Shown piece by piece: positions 16,631-24,910 of a DNA stretch of 43,878 nt (its first letter is position 1; each line of letters starts with the position of its first letter). The notes below the pieces were generated by a model. It saw only the letters and a list, made by a program, of their open reading frames with translations. It had not been told where the DNA came from and did no database searches. This stretch comes from Desulfocapsa sp. Its GTDB lineage: Bacteria; Desulfobacterota; Desulfobulbia; Desulfobulbales; Desulfocapsaceae. Made by a program: the position numbers and the translations under genes. The stretch is from positions 2,609 to 46,486 of the forward strand of contig JAESPV010000024.1 of NCBI GenBank assembly GCA_016765495.1, given 5' to 3'.

Positions 16631-16667
16631 CAGAAAAGCCCTTGTCGATATGACAAGGGCTTTTCTG
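16631..16667 (+). terminator. long hairpin between cohesin and 5'-nucleotidase genes
   Basis: AGAAAAGCCCTTGTC (16632-16646) and GACAAGGGCTTTTCT (16652-16666) form a perfect 15-bp stem with a 5-nt loop. The 3' arm holds the only T-run (CTTTTCT). It could be a partial terminator or an mRNA-stabilising stem inside the operon, making the cohesin transcript more abundant than the next gene. Confidence 0.6.
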
Positions 16668-16707
16668 GTTAATGAATTTTTGATAAATCAGGCACCAGGA
16701 GAGAATC

Positions 16708-19700
16708 ATGAAGTTCAAATCAGGAAAATATATCCAATCGGCAGCAGTTACTGCGGCAATATTGTTTGGTGGGTCAGCAATTTGCCAAGCCGGTGCTCTG
16801 GATCTACGCCTCATTCATATGAACGATATCCATTCACATCTTGCATCGAAAAACAGCAGTCTGTACCTCAATGGCGAAAAAACCTATGTGGAAATGGGGG
16901 GAATGCCCCGAGCGACAACCATGGTGAACATCCTCGCCTCAGAGAAAACGAATCATCTTATTTTAAACGCAGGAGACACCTTCCAGGGAACGCTTTTTTA
17001 TTCCCTGTTCAAGGGCGATGCCACTGCTACCATGATGAACCAGATAAACTGGGATGCCATTGTGCTCGGTAACCATGAGTTTGATGATGGCGATGCGCAT
17101 CTTGCCAACTATCTCGATAAACTTAATGCTGCGATAGTTGCAGCAAATGTTGTGCCCGCTTCCGGTAACGTTCTTGAAGGAAAGTGGTCGCCATATATTA
17201 TTAAAGAAATTGGCGGAGAACGTGTTGGCATCATTGGAATCGATGTTAAGCAGAAAACCCGGGAATCCTCACAGCCAAGTGATGAAATCACCTTTCTGGA
17301 TGAAGTTACCACTGCCCAGCACTACGCAGATATTTTACGTAACGATGAAGGAGTTGATAAAATAATACTGCTCAGTCATTACGGTTTGTCCAATGATATC
17401 GATCTGGCTCGCCAGGTAGACGGTATCGACGTCATCATAGGCGGCGACTCCCACTCTCTTCTTGGGGACCTTTCTGACTTGGGGTTAAGTTCATCACATC
17501 CGTATCCCATAAACGAAACATCCCTCTCCGGTGAACCAGTCTGTATTGCTCAGGCCTGGGACTATGCAAAAATGGTTGGCAGTCTTGATGTCAATTTTGA
17601 TGATAACGGTGTGGTTTCCAGTTGCAGCGGAAATTCCATACTTCTTCTTGGTGATTCCTTTAAACGCAAAAACGAAAATGGTCAACAAGTAGAAGTAAGT
17701 CCTGCTGAACGAGCTGCAATTGATGCAGTTGTCGATGAACTTGATAATGTTGCAATTGTAAGTGAAGACGCTGCGGCTGTTTCTGCATTACAAGTGTATC
17801 AGGATCAGGTTGATGAATTGAAAAATGAAGTTGTCGGGCAGGCGGCTGAAGATTTGAGCCATATTCGCATTCCCGGGTCGGATTACCTTGGAAACAATGG
17901 TAACAATTTTCCACTTGGCAGTGAAATTGCGCCATTGGTTGCAAAAAGTTTTTACAATTTGAGCCTGCGTGCTGATGCCTGTATTCAAAATGCTGGTGGA
18001 GTGCGCACAAATGTAGCGTCAGGCGACGTAAGCATCGATACCGCCTACACTTTGCTGCCTTTTTCAAACACCTTGTTTGAAATTGAAATGAAGGGCAGTG
18101 AAATCAAACAGGTTCTCGAAGATGCCATCAGTAATTATTATGATTATGGTGGTTCCAGTGGCTCCTTTCCCTATGCATATGCATTGAAGTATGACATCAA
18201 TATGGCCAATCCTATTAATAAAAGGATTATGAACCTGGAAATCAAAAATCGGGAAATCGGTGACTGGTCAATAATAGATCCTGATAAACTTTATGTGATT
18301 GTGACCAACAGCTACATAGCTTCAGGGAAGGATGGATACAGAACCTTTAAAACTGTCCAGGATCTGCGTGGTTCAGGAACTGACACCTATCTTGATTATG
18401 CCATGTCTTTTGTTAACATGATGCAAAGTCTTACCGATCAAGGTTCGCTGTTACGTCCCCTGCCGCAGGAAGAACATTGTATTAAAAGCTATGTTTCAGG
18501 TCATGATTTCCGGGTCACTCCATACCTGCAAAATCCGACTAAGGACGGTATGACCATACTCTGGATGTCTGAAACATCAGAGGAAGGGGCAGTTGAAATC
18601 GCAGGGATTGGACGTTTTTCCAGTGAACCGGTGCTTGCAGCTGACTTGGCCTATCATCCAACTGAAATTGAAAAGTATTTTAACGAGAATGATCCGGGAG
18701 CACCATATCTGCACCGGGTACGCATTGAAGGACTTACTGCTGGTACAAGCTATGATTATACAGTGCACCAGGGCAGTTCCTCCTATATCGGGACGTTGAA
18801 AACGGCTCCTGAAAGAGGGGTCGATATCCGCTTTATTGTGTATGCTGATTCTGAAACTGAACCGGAATCCACAGGTAAAACCAGGCGCTGTTCAGCCCCA
18901 TACGGGGACTTCGATCGTCAATACTGGCTTGATCAGACTGAAGGCTATGCCATCAATATTCAAGCTATGGCAACAAGAAAACCTGATTTTATCGGTATTG
19001 TCGGTGATCTTGTAGAAGCAGGTAATGAACAGCGTGACTGGGATGAATTCTGGCAGCACAACGCTGGACGTTACAACAATATCGGTGGAAGTGTTCCTAT
19101 TTTTCCTGCCGTTGGCAATCACGAGAACCACGCCGGCAGCGATGGTGGTGGTGGATTTTACACCGCTCCTCTGGCAAAAGATGCAGTGGCAAGATACCGC
19201 ACTTATTTTGAAACTCCCGATAACGAATCAGGCAAACCGGAACACCAGGACAGATATTACCGCATTGATTTTGGCCCTGTCACCTATATTACCATTGACG
19301 GAAGCAATGGTAATCCCAATAAGAGTGATCAGGATACCAACTGGTATCTGCACGGTGAAGGAGAGACATCAGCAGATAATCCTGATTGGGGTGAAGGGGA
19401 AGCTCCAGATTTTAACCCAGGTTCCAAGCAGTATCAGTGGCTGGAGGAACAGCTTGCCGATGCACAGAAAAAAAGCCGTTTTACCTTTGTTCAGTTTCAT
19501 CACAGTCCGTATTCTGTCGGGCCCCATGGATTTAATCCGGGAGCCGCTGGGCTGAGCAATGGGGAGGATACTCAATCCGGCGTGCCCATGAGAGTATTGA
19601 CGCCCCTGTTTAATCAGTACGGTGTTGATGCTGTTTTCGGTGGTCATGACGAGATGTATGAACACTCACTGGTGGATGGTATTCATTTCTTTGATGTGGG

Positions 19701-20205
19701 CATTGGTGGCGATGGGCTCCGTGGCCCGTACATGGGTGAAGATGGGAAGTACGACTATCCAGGCAACAACCCAAACCAGATTTTCCTTGCTCACCTTGAT
19801 GCACCTGAAACATGGGAAGGAAATCAACTTGTCGATGGCGGCAAGCACTACGGTCACCTTGAAGTGAATATCAGAAAAACAGATGGTGTATGGGAGGCAG
19901 AGTTGACACCAGTGTATGTATTCCCGCTGATGGATGAAAATGGTGGCATTCAGTATGATATCTCTGGTAACCCGCTTTTTGAAAGGAGAATCTACGATGA
20001 TGTAACTCAGCTTAATCGTTCGGTATCAGATGTCGATGGTGACGGCGATACGGATCGTAACGATATTGCGATTGTGCGAAAACACATGCGCCAGGCAGCT
20101 GAAAACTACCCGAATTGTGATATAGATGGTGATGGTAGAATCACTATTCTCGATGCCAGGCAAATGGTTAGTCTGTGTTCCCGGCCTGGGTGTGCAGTTG
20201 AGTAA
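16708..20205 (+). CDS. secreted 5'-nucleotidase / purple-acid-phosphatase-like fusion with dockerin
   Basis: An 1165-residue exported protein with two phosphoesterase units. Order: signal peptide (about 1-30); calcineurin-like domain of the 5'-nucleotidase family (about 31-280) with HMNDIHSHL, NAGDTFQG, LGNHEFDDGD and GGDSHSLL; 5'-nucleotidase C-terminal domain (about 374-560, GGVRTNVASGDVS, TNSYIASGKDGY); a purple-acid-phosphatase N-terminal-like domain (about 594-700); a second calcineurin-like domain (about 705-1040) with GDLVEAGNEQRDWDEF, AVGNHENH, FHHSP and GGHDEMYEHS; and a type I dockerin (about 1105-1165). The first half would release phosphate from nucleotides; the second half's substrate is unknown. 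The ribosome site is GGAGAGA before the ATG. Probably the last gene of the riboswitch-controlled operon. Confidence 0.92.
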   Translation: MKFKSGKYIQSAAVTAAILFGGSAICQAGALDLRLIHMNDIHSHLASKNSSLYLNGEKTYVEMGGMPRATTMVNILASEKTNHLILNAGDTFQGTLFYSLFKGDATATMMNQINWDAIVLGNHEFDDGDAHLANYLDKLNAAIVAANVVPASGNVLEGKWSPYIIKEIGGERVGIIGIDVKQKTRESSQPSDEITFLDEVTTAQHYADILRNDEGVDKIILLSHYGLSNDIDLARQVDGIDVIIGGDSHSLLGDLSDLGLSSSHPYPINETSLSGEPVCIAQAWDYAKMVGSLDVNFDDNGVVSSCSGNSILLLGDSFKRKNENGQQVEVSPAERAAIDAVVDELDNVAIVSEDAAAVSALQVYQDQVDELKNEVVGQAAEDLSHIRIPGSDYLGNNGNNFPLGSEIAPLVAKSFYNLSLRADACIQNAGGVRTNVASGDVSIDTAYTLLPFSNTLFEIEMKGSEIKQVLEDAISNYYDYGGSSGSFPYAYALKYDINMANPINKRIMNLEIKNREIGDWSIIDPDKLYVIVTNSYIASGKDGYRTFKTVQDLRGSGTDTYLDYAMSFVNMMQSLTDQGSLLRPLPQEEHCIKSYVSGHDFRVTPYLQNPTKDGMTILWMSETSEEGAVEIAGIGRFSSEPVLAADLAYHPTEIEKYFNENDPGAPYLHRVRIEGLTAGTSYDYTVHQGSSSYIGTLKTAPERGVDIRFIVYADSETEPESTGKTRRCSAPYGDFDRQYWLDQTEGYAINIQAMATRKPDFIGIVGDLVEAGNEQRDWDEFWQHNAGRYNNIGGSVPIFPAVGNHENHAGSDGGGGFYTAPLAKDAVARYRTYFETPDNESGKPEHQDRYYRIDFGPVTYITIDGSNGNPNKSDQDTNWYLHGEGETSADNPDWGEGEAPDFNPGSKQYQWLEEQLADAQKKSRFTFVQFHHSPYSVGPHGFNPGAAGLSNGEDTQSGVPMRVLTPLFNQYGVDAVFGGHDEMYEHSLVDGIHFFDVGIGGDGLRGPYMGEDGKYDYPGNNPNQIFLAHLDAPETWEGNQLVDGGKHYGHLEVNIRKTDGVWEAELTPVYVFPLMDENGGIQYDISGNPLFERRIYDDVTQLNRSVSDVDGDGDTDRNDIAIVRKHMRQAAENYPNCDIDGDGRITILDARQMVSLCSRPGCAVE

Positions 20206-20237
20206 GTAAGCAATAACCAGCCCTGTCTGTTTTCCTG

Positions 20238-20272
20238 ATCCACCTTATTCCTTGTGAATAAGGTGGATTTTT
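20238..20272 (+). terminator. intrinsic terminator of the phosphatase operon
   Basis: ATCCACCTTATTC (20238-20250) and GAATAAGGTGGAT (20256-20268) form a perfect 13-bp stem with a 5-nt loop, followed by TTTTT (20268-20272) and more T-rich sequence. It ends the operon 32 bp after the dockerin protein's stop. Confidence 0.9.
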
Positions 20273-20296
20273 TATTTTCATTCTTATGAAGAGAGT

Positions 20297-20310
20297 GGTA
20301 TACATATACC
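20297..20310. promoter_or_regulatory. palindrome upstream of the efflux operon
   Basis: GGTATA-CA-TATACC is a perfect dyad about 160 bp before the fusion-protein gene, flanked by GAGA and TCTC. Efflux operons are often controlled by local repressors that bind such palindromes, but no regulator gene is adjacent. Confidence 0.35.
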
Positions 20311-20470
20311 GAATTCTCAGCTAGATACATGATGTTCTTAACTGCTGGCATTGACGTATTTTTTTTCTACCTGTGGCGAGTCAGCAAAAAAAAGAACAGT
20401 TTGAAATAAAGCAGGAGTGGTTAGTTGTCTATGTGAAAGCACCGCCGCTAATCGTGTTAAGGAACAGGGT

Positions 20471-21727
20471 ATGATTATGAGTGAGCAACAGGACAAACAG
20501 GGCAAACAGGGCAAACAGGGCAGGGGGGCAACCATAATTATTCGAGTTATTGCCTGCCTTATAATTCTGCTGATAGGATTTGGTGGTTTTACCTTTTTAA
20601 AAGGCAAAAAAAAGGCTCCGGTTCAGGAAAAACAGGTGGAGAGTGTTCTTCGGGTGGAGGCAGTGGCTGCAACTTTTAAAGACGTTGCTGTGCAGATCGA
20701 GGCTCATGGCGAGTTACGTTCTATCCGTATGGTGGAAATTGCTGCAGAAGTGGCAGGCAGTATTGTTGAAGTACACCCAAGACTCCAAACTGGTGAGGTG
20801 ATTGCTGAAGGAGAACTGCTTTTTGCCATTGATGACCGGGATTACCACAGTGAATATGAGTCGAACAAGATACGTCTTGCTATTTTGCAACGGGATAAAG
20901 AGATTAGTACAAAAGAATTTGAGCGTGTTCGAACTCTTTTTGAAAAAAACAAAGTGGGAACCGAGGCTGGAGTAGAAAAAGCTGAGAGGGAAGCGAACAG
21001 CTCTGCTGACAGACTGGCTCAGGTTCAGCACGCGATGACCCGAGCAGATATAAAGCTTGAGCGTTGTAAGGTGTTTGCTCCTTTTACCTGTCGGATCACC
21101 TCCAAAAAAATTGAGAAAGGGCAGTATGTGGCACCCGGCAAGATTGTCCTTGGCCTTGCAGATGATTCCGTGCTTGAACTTGAAGTTCCCTTGGATAGCC
21201 GTGATGCATTTCAGTGGCTGCAGTTTGTAAAGAGTAAGCGTGACAAACCTGCAGCAACAGGCGCATGGTTTGCCAGCGTGAAACCTGTACACTGTGAAGT
21301 GGCCTGGACTGAAAACCCAAAGAACAAGGCTATTGGTATTTTGAACAGAATCAGCTCATTTGACGAAAAGACCCGAACGGTAAAAGTGGTTTTGCAGGTA
21401 GATTCCAAACAGTTTGCAAAACAAAACAGACCCATGCCTCTTGTGTCGGGAATGTTTTGCCGGGTGGCAATTCCTGGTGAATCCATGAAACAAGTGGTGG
21501 AGCTTCCACGCTGGGCAGTCAGTTTTGAAGATAATGTGTATATCATCCGTGACGGTCGCCTGGAAACCGTTGCAGTGCAGGTGGTAAGAGTTCAGAATAA
21601 CAAAGCGTATATCAGTAAAGGACTTAAACCGGGCGATATGGTGATCACCACTCGTCTTGTCAACCCTCTTGAGCGGAGTTTAGTGCAGGTGATAAAAACA
21701 GCAAATCCAGTAAGTAAGGTGAAGTAA
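20471..21727 (+). CDS. RND efflux periplasmic adaptor (membrane fusion protein)
   Basis: Links the inner-membrane pump to the outer-membrane channel. The 418-residue form has a short cytoplasmic Lys/Gln/Gly-rich head, one membrane anchor (about 22-44), paired lipoyl halves (AAEVAGSIVEVHPRLQTGEVI and APFTCRITSKKIEKGQYV) around a coiled-coil hairpin (about 130-200), then beta-barrel and proximal domains. The ATG at 20471 is chosen because GGA lies 7 nt upstream; a GTG at 20417 is in frame but adds an unlikely leader. The head contains three exact copies of a 9-bp unit (20494-20520), encoding KQG repeats. Three bases separate it from the pump gene. Confidence 0.92.
   Translation: MIMSEQQDKQGKQGKQGRGATIIIRVIACLIILLIGFGGFTFLKGKKKAPVQEKQVESVLRVEAVAATFKDVAVQIEAHGELRSIRMVEIAAEVAGSIVEVHPRLQTGEVIAEGELLFAIDDRDYHSEYESNKIRLAILQRDKEISTKEFERVRTLFEKNKVGTEAGVEKAEREANSSADRLAQVQHAMTRADIKLERCKVFAPFTCRITSKKIEKGQYVAPGKIVLGLADDSVLELEVPLDSRDAFQWLQFVKSKRDKPAATGAWFASVKPVHCEVAWTENPKNKAIGILNRISSFDEKTRTVKVVLQVDSKQFAKQNRPMPLVSGMFCRVAIPGESMKQVVELPRWAVSFEDNVYIIRDGRLETVAVQVVRVQNNKAYISKGLKPGDMVITTRLVNPLERSLVQVIKTANPVSKVK
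20494..20520 (+). repeat. 9-bp tandem repeat, three copies
   Basis: CAAACAGGG repeated three times in frame near the start of the adaptor gene, encoding a KQG-type repeat in the cytoplasmic head. Such a tract can gain or lose copies by slippage without shifting the frame. Confidence 0.8.
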
Positions 21728-21730
21728 GTA

Positions 21731-24700
21731 ATGCATAACCTGTTAGCCTCCTTTGCCCGCAATACGGTTTTTGCAAACATCCTTCTTCTGCTTATCTTTT
21801 TTGCGGGCTTTATTGCTACAAAGATGATGGTACGGGAAAGTTTCCCGGAGTTTTCCATTGATAAAATCCATATATCGGTGCCCTATCCAGGTGCAGATCC
21901 TGAAGAAGTGGAAGAGGGCATCAATCAGAAGATCGAGGAAGCCCTGGAATCCATTCAGGGGATCGATCAGTACACTACCAAGTCCATGGAAAATTCTGCT
22001 TCTGTGCTTATTGATGTAAAAGATGGGTACGACACCGCAGAAGTTCTGGATTTAGTACGATCCCATATCAACGCCATCTCTACCCTGCCTGTCGATGCGG
22101 AAAAGCCGATTATCCGTGAGATTGTAAAAAAACAGGTTGTCATGCTTCTTGCTCTGTCCGGAGATTTGAACGAAAAGCAGCTCAAACAGTGGGGGGAACG
22201 CATAAAAGACGAAGTGAAGATGATACCACTCGTTTCTCAGGTGGAGGCTTATGGTACCAGAGAATATGAGATTGGTATTGAAATCTCGGAAGAGAAACTC
22301 AGAAGGTATGGACTCACCTTTGATCAGGTTGCTTCAGTGGTGCGCAAGTCCAGCCTCAATCTTGCCGGTGGCACTTTACGAACGGCGGGTGAGGAAATCA
22401 GAATACGGACAGTTGGACGTAAATACACAGGAGAAGAGCTTGCGGATATTGTGGTGCTGGCACGTCCGGGAGGTGAAATCATCACCCTTGATCGTATTGC
22501 AGACATTCGCGATGGCTTTACTGAAGATCCTGTTTTTGCAACAATTGATGGTCAACCGGCCATGTTTGTCCAGATTGCCAAAACCGAAGAAGAAGATGCC
22601 ATTAAAATTTCCAATGCGATACAGGCTTTTGTTGCGGAAAAAGAAAAGATTTTACCGCCTGGCGTTCAAATTTCTATTTTTTATGATACCACCGATTCCC
22701 TCCGTGCCCGCATAAGTCTTCTCACCCGTAACGGCATCATTGGACTCAGCCTTGTCTTCTTTATGCTCTGGCTTTTTCTTGATATGCGTTTGTCGTTCTG
22801 GGCAGGTTTGGGTATTCCCATATCCATTGCCGGGGCCATGTTCATTCTCTGGTCAATTGATGCCACCATTAATATGATCTCACTTTTTGGTTTGATTATG
22901 GTGCTTGGGATTGTTGTTGATGATGCGATTGTGGTGGGTGAAGCCATTTATGTGCATCGAAAACGGGGCGAATCCCCGTTTGATGCCGCTGTGAATGGCG
23001 TGTCGGAGGTTGCCATGCCAGTTCTGGCAGCTGTTACTACAACCATAGTTGCCTTTATCCCTTTGTCTTATGTTGGCGGAACCATGGGGAAGTTTGTGGC
23101 TATCTTGCCAGTGGTTGTTATCTCCTGTCTTTTGATTTCACTTGTTGAGTCACTCCTGTTGTTGCCTGCACATCTAAGTCATTTACCGGATTTGAATAAA
23201 CCCAAAAAAATGTGGGGTCCTTTTGATCTTATTGAGCGTGGTCGTGCATCGGTGAGCACCGGGCTCGAAACATTCATAGAGAAACGTTACGTGCCTTTTG
23301 TCTCAATGGTTTTGAACTGGCGTTATGTCTCTTTAGCCATTGCCATTGCTGTACTAATGTTCAGCGTGGGGCTGGTAAAAGGGGGACTGGTAAAATTTCA
23401 GGTTTTTCCCAAACTTGATGGTTTTGTCATAACATCCACGGTTGAGTTTCCGGAAGGGACTCCACCCAATGTCACCAGTGAAGCGTTGACACAGATAGAG
23501 GCAGCATTTGATCGCCTGGCTGAGAAAACCACGACCATAAGTGGTGAACCCCTCGTTCGTCAGCGGCTGGTGCTTGTTGGACAAGTCTTGTCCGGCGATA
23601 TGGGCGCCACCGGCCCCCATATGGGATCCATCCAGATTATTCTTCTGCCATCAGAAGAACGTGGTGTGCATTCCAATGATCTGCTCATTGCCTGGGAGAA
23701 GGAAGTGGGGGGGATTCCCGGGGTAAAAAGCCTCTCGTTTGAGGGAATGGCAGCAGGGCCGCAAGGTGCTGAGATTGAGGTTTGGCTTCAGGGACGTGAG
23801 ATAGATAATCTGCTCCTGGCTGCCGATGATCTACAGGAGGCACTTACAGAATTTCAGGGAGTGTATCAGATACGTAGCGATTATGCCCGGGGCAAGAATG
23901 AATTACAACTGAGCCTGAAACCTGAAGCAACCACACTTGGTTTTTCTGTAGAGGATCTTGCCAGGCAGATAAATGCAGGTTTTTATGGCAGAGAGGCGTA
24001 TCGCTTGCAACGCGGCAGTGATGACATTCGGGTAAAGGTGCGGTATACAGCCCTTGAACGGAGCAGTCTTTCGGATTTCGAGAAAGTGCATATCCGTACG
24101 GCAGATGGCAGAGAAGTACCCCTGCTCTCTGTTGCTGATATCAGTTTTGCACCCGGTTTTTCCACTATTACGCGTACAGATGGTTTACGTCGGATTAAGG
24201 TGACAGCTGAAGTGAATAACCGCCTGGCTAATTCTGGTGAAATTTTTGACGAGCTTGGAAAGACAACATTTCGTGAGCTAAAAGCTCAATATCCTGGCAT
24301 TCATCTGGTTATGCAGGGGGCGAAGAAAAATACGCGGGAATCTTTTGCATCACTTAAAATTGGCTTTCCCATTGCCATGCTTGGAATATTTGTCATTATA
24401 GCCACAGTTTTTCGTTCTTATATCCAGCCGTTTATTATCATTTTTACCATTCCTTTTGGTATTATTGGTGCCATCATCGGCCATTTGTTTTTTGACTATA
24501 ATATTTCCATGATGTCTATTTTTGGAATGGTTGCCTTATCTGGAGTGGTTATTAATGATGCCATTGTGCTGATAGAGCGGGTGAATAATAATCTTGCTTG
24601 CGGCATGAAACTTTTTGATGCCATTATTCAGGGTGGTGCAAGACGATTCCGAGCGATTTTTCTTACCTCAATCAGTACTATTGGCGGCTTGGCGCCACTC

Positions 24701-24910
24701 ATTATGGAAACGGATATGCAGGCCAGGTTTCTTATTCCCATGGCCTTGTCTGTTGCAGGTGGTGTGGCCTTTGCCACTGTACTTACTCTTCTTTTAATCC
24801 CAAGTTTGCTGGTAATTTTGAATGATTTTAGAAGGATTGTGGTAAAAGGTGTGACTGGGAAGTGGCCAACGCGTGAAGAAGTTGAACCAAGAGCAATTAA
24901 TCATGGGTAA
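21731..24910 (+). CDS. RND efflux pump, inner-membrane transporter
   Basis: Proton-driven exporter of the AcrB/HAE family, 1059 residues as expected for a full pump. There is a first helix (about 11-30), a porter region with PGADPEEVEEGI, a central bundle with the GIVVDDAIVVGEA motif (proton-relay Asp397 and Asp398), the second porter region, and a repeated bundle near the end with GVVINDAIVLIERVNNN. No CusA-type metal methionine cluster was noted, so a drug, lipid or metabolite substrate is more likely than copper or silver; this is inference. Its last bases overlap the TolC-like gene, whose chosen start is at 24903. Confidence 0.95.
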   Translation: MHNLLASFARNTVFANILLLLIFFAGFIATKMMVRESFPEFSIDKIHISVPYPGADPEEVEEGINQKIEEALESIQGIDQYTTKSMENSASVLIDVKDGYDTAEVLDLVRSHINAISTLPVDAEKPIIREIVKKQVVMLLALSGDLNEKQLKQWGERIKDEVKMIPLVSQVEAYGTREYEIGIEISEEKLRRYGLTFDQVASVVRKSSLNLAGGTLRTAGEEIRIRTVGRKYTGEELADIVVLARPGGEIITLDRIADIRDGFTEDPVFATIDGQPAMFVQIAKTEEEDAIKISNAIQAFVAEKEKILPPGVQISIFYDTTDSLRARISLLTRNGIIGLSLVFFMLWLFLDMRLSFWAGLGIPISIAGAMFILWSIDATINMISLFGLIMVLGIVVDDAIVVGEAIYVHRKRGESPFDAAVNGVSEVAMPVLAAVTTTIVAFIPLSYVGGTMGKFVAILPVVVISCLLISLVESLLLLPAHLSHLPDLNKPKKMWGPFDLIERGRASVSTGLETFIEKRYVPFVSMVLNWRYVSLAIAIAVLMFSVGLVKGGLVKFQVFPKLDGFVITSTVEFPEGTPPNVTSEALTQIEAAFDRLAEKTTTISGEPLVRQRLVLVGQVLSGDMGATGPHMGSIQIILLPSEERGVHSNDLLIAWEKEVGGIPGVKSLSFEGMAAGPQGAEIEVWLQGREIDNLLLAADDLQEALTEFQGVYQIRSDYARGKNELQLSLKPEATTLGFSVEDLARQINAGFYGREAYRLQRGSDDIRVKVRYTALERSSLSDFEKVHIRTADGREVPLLSVADISFAPGFSTITRTDGLRRIKVTAEVNNRLANSGEIFDELGKTTFRELKAQYPGIHLVMQGAKKNTRESFASLKIGFPIAMLGIFVIIATVFRSYIQPFIIIFTIPFGIIGAIIGHLFFDYNISMMSIFGMVALSGVVINDAIVLIERVNNNLACGMKLFDAIIQGGARRFRAIFLTSISTIGGLAPLIMETDMQARFLIPMALSVAGGVAFATVLTLLLIPSLLVILNDFRRIVVKGVTGKWPTREEVEPRAINHG

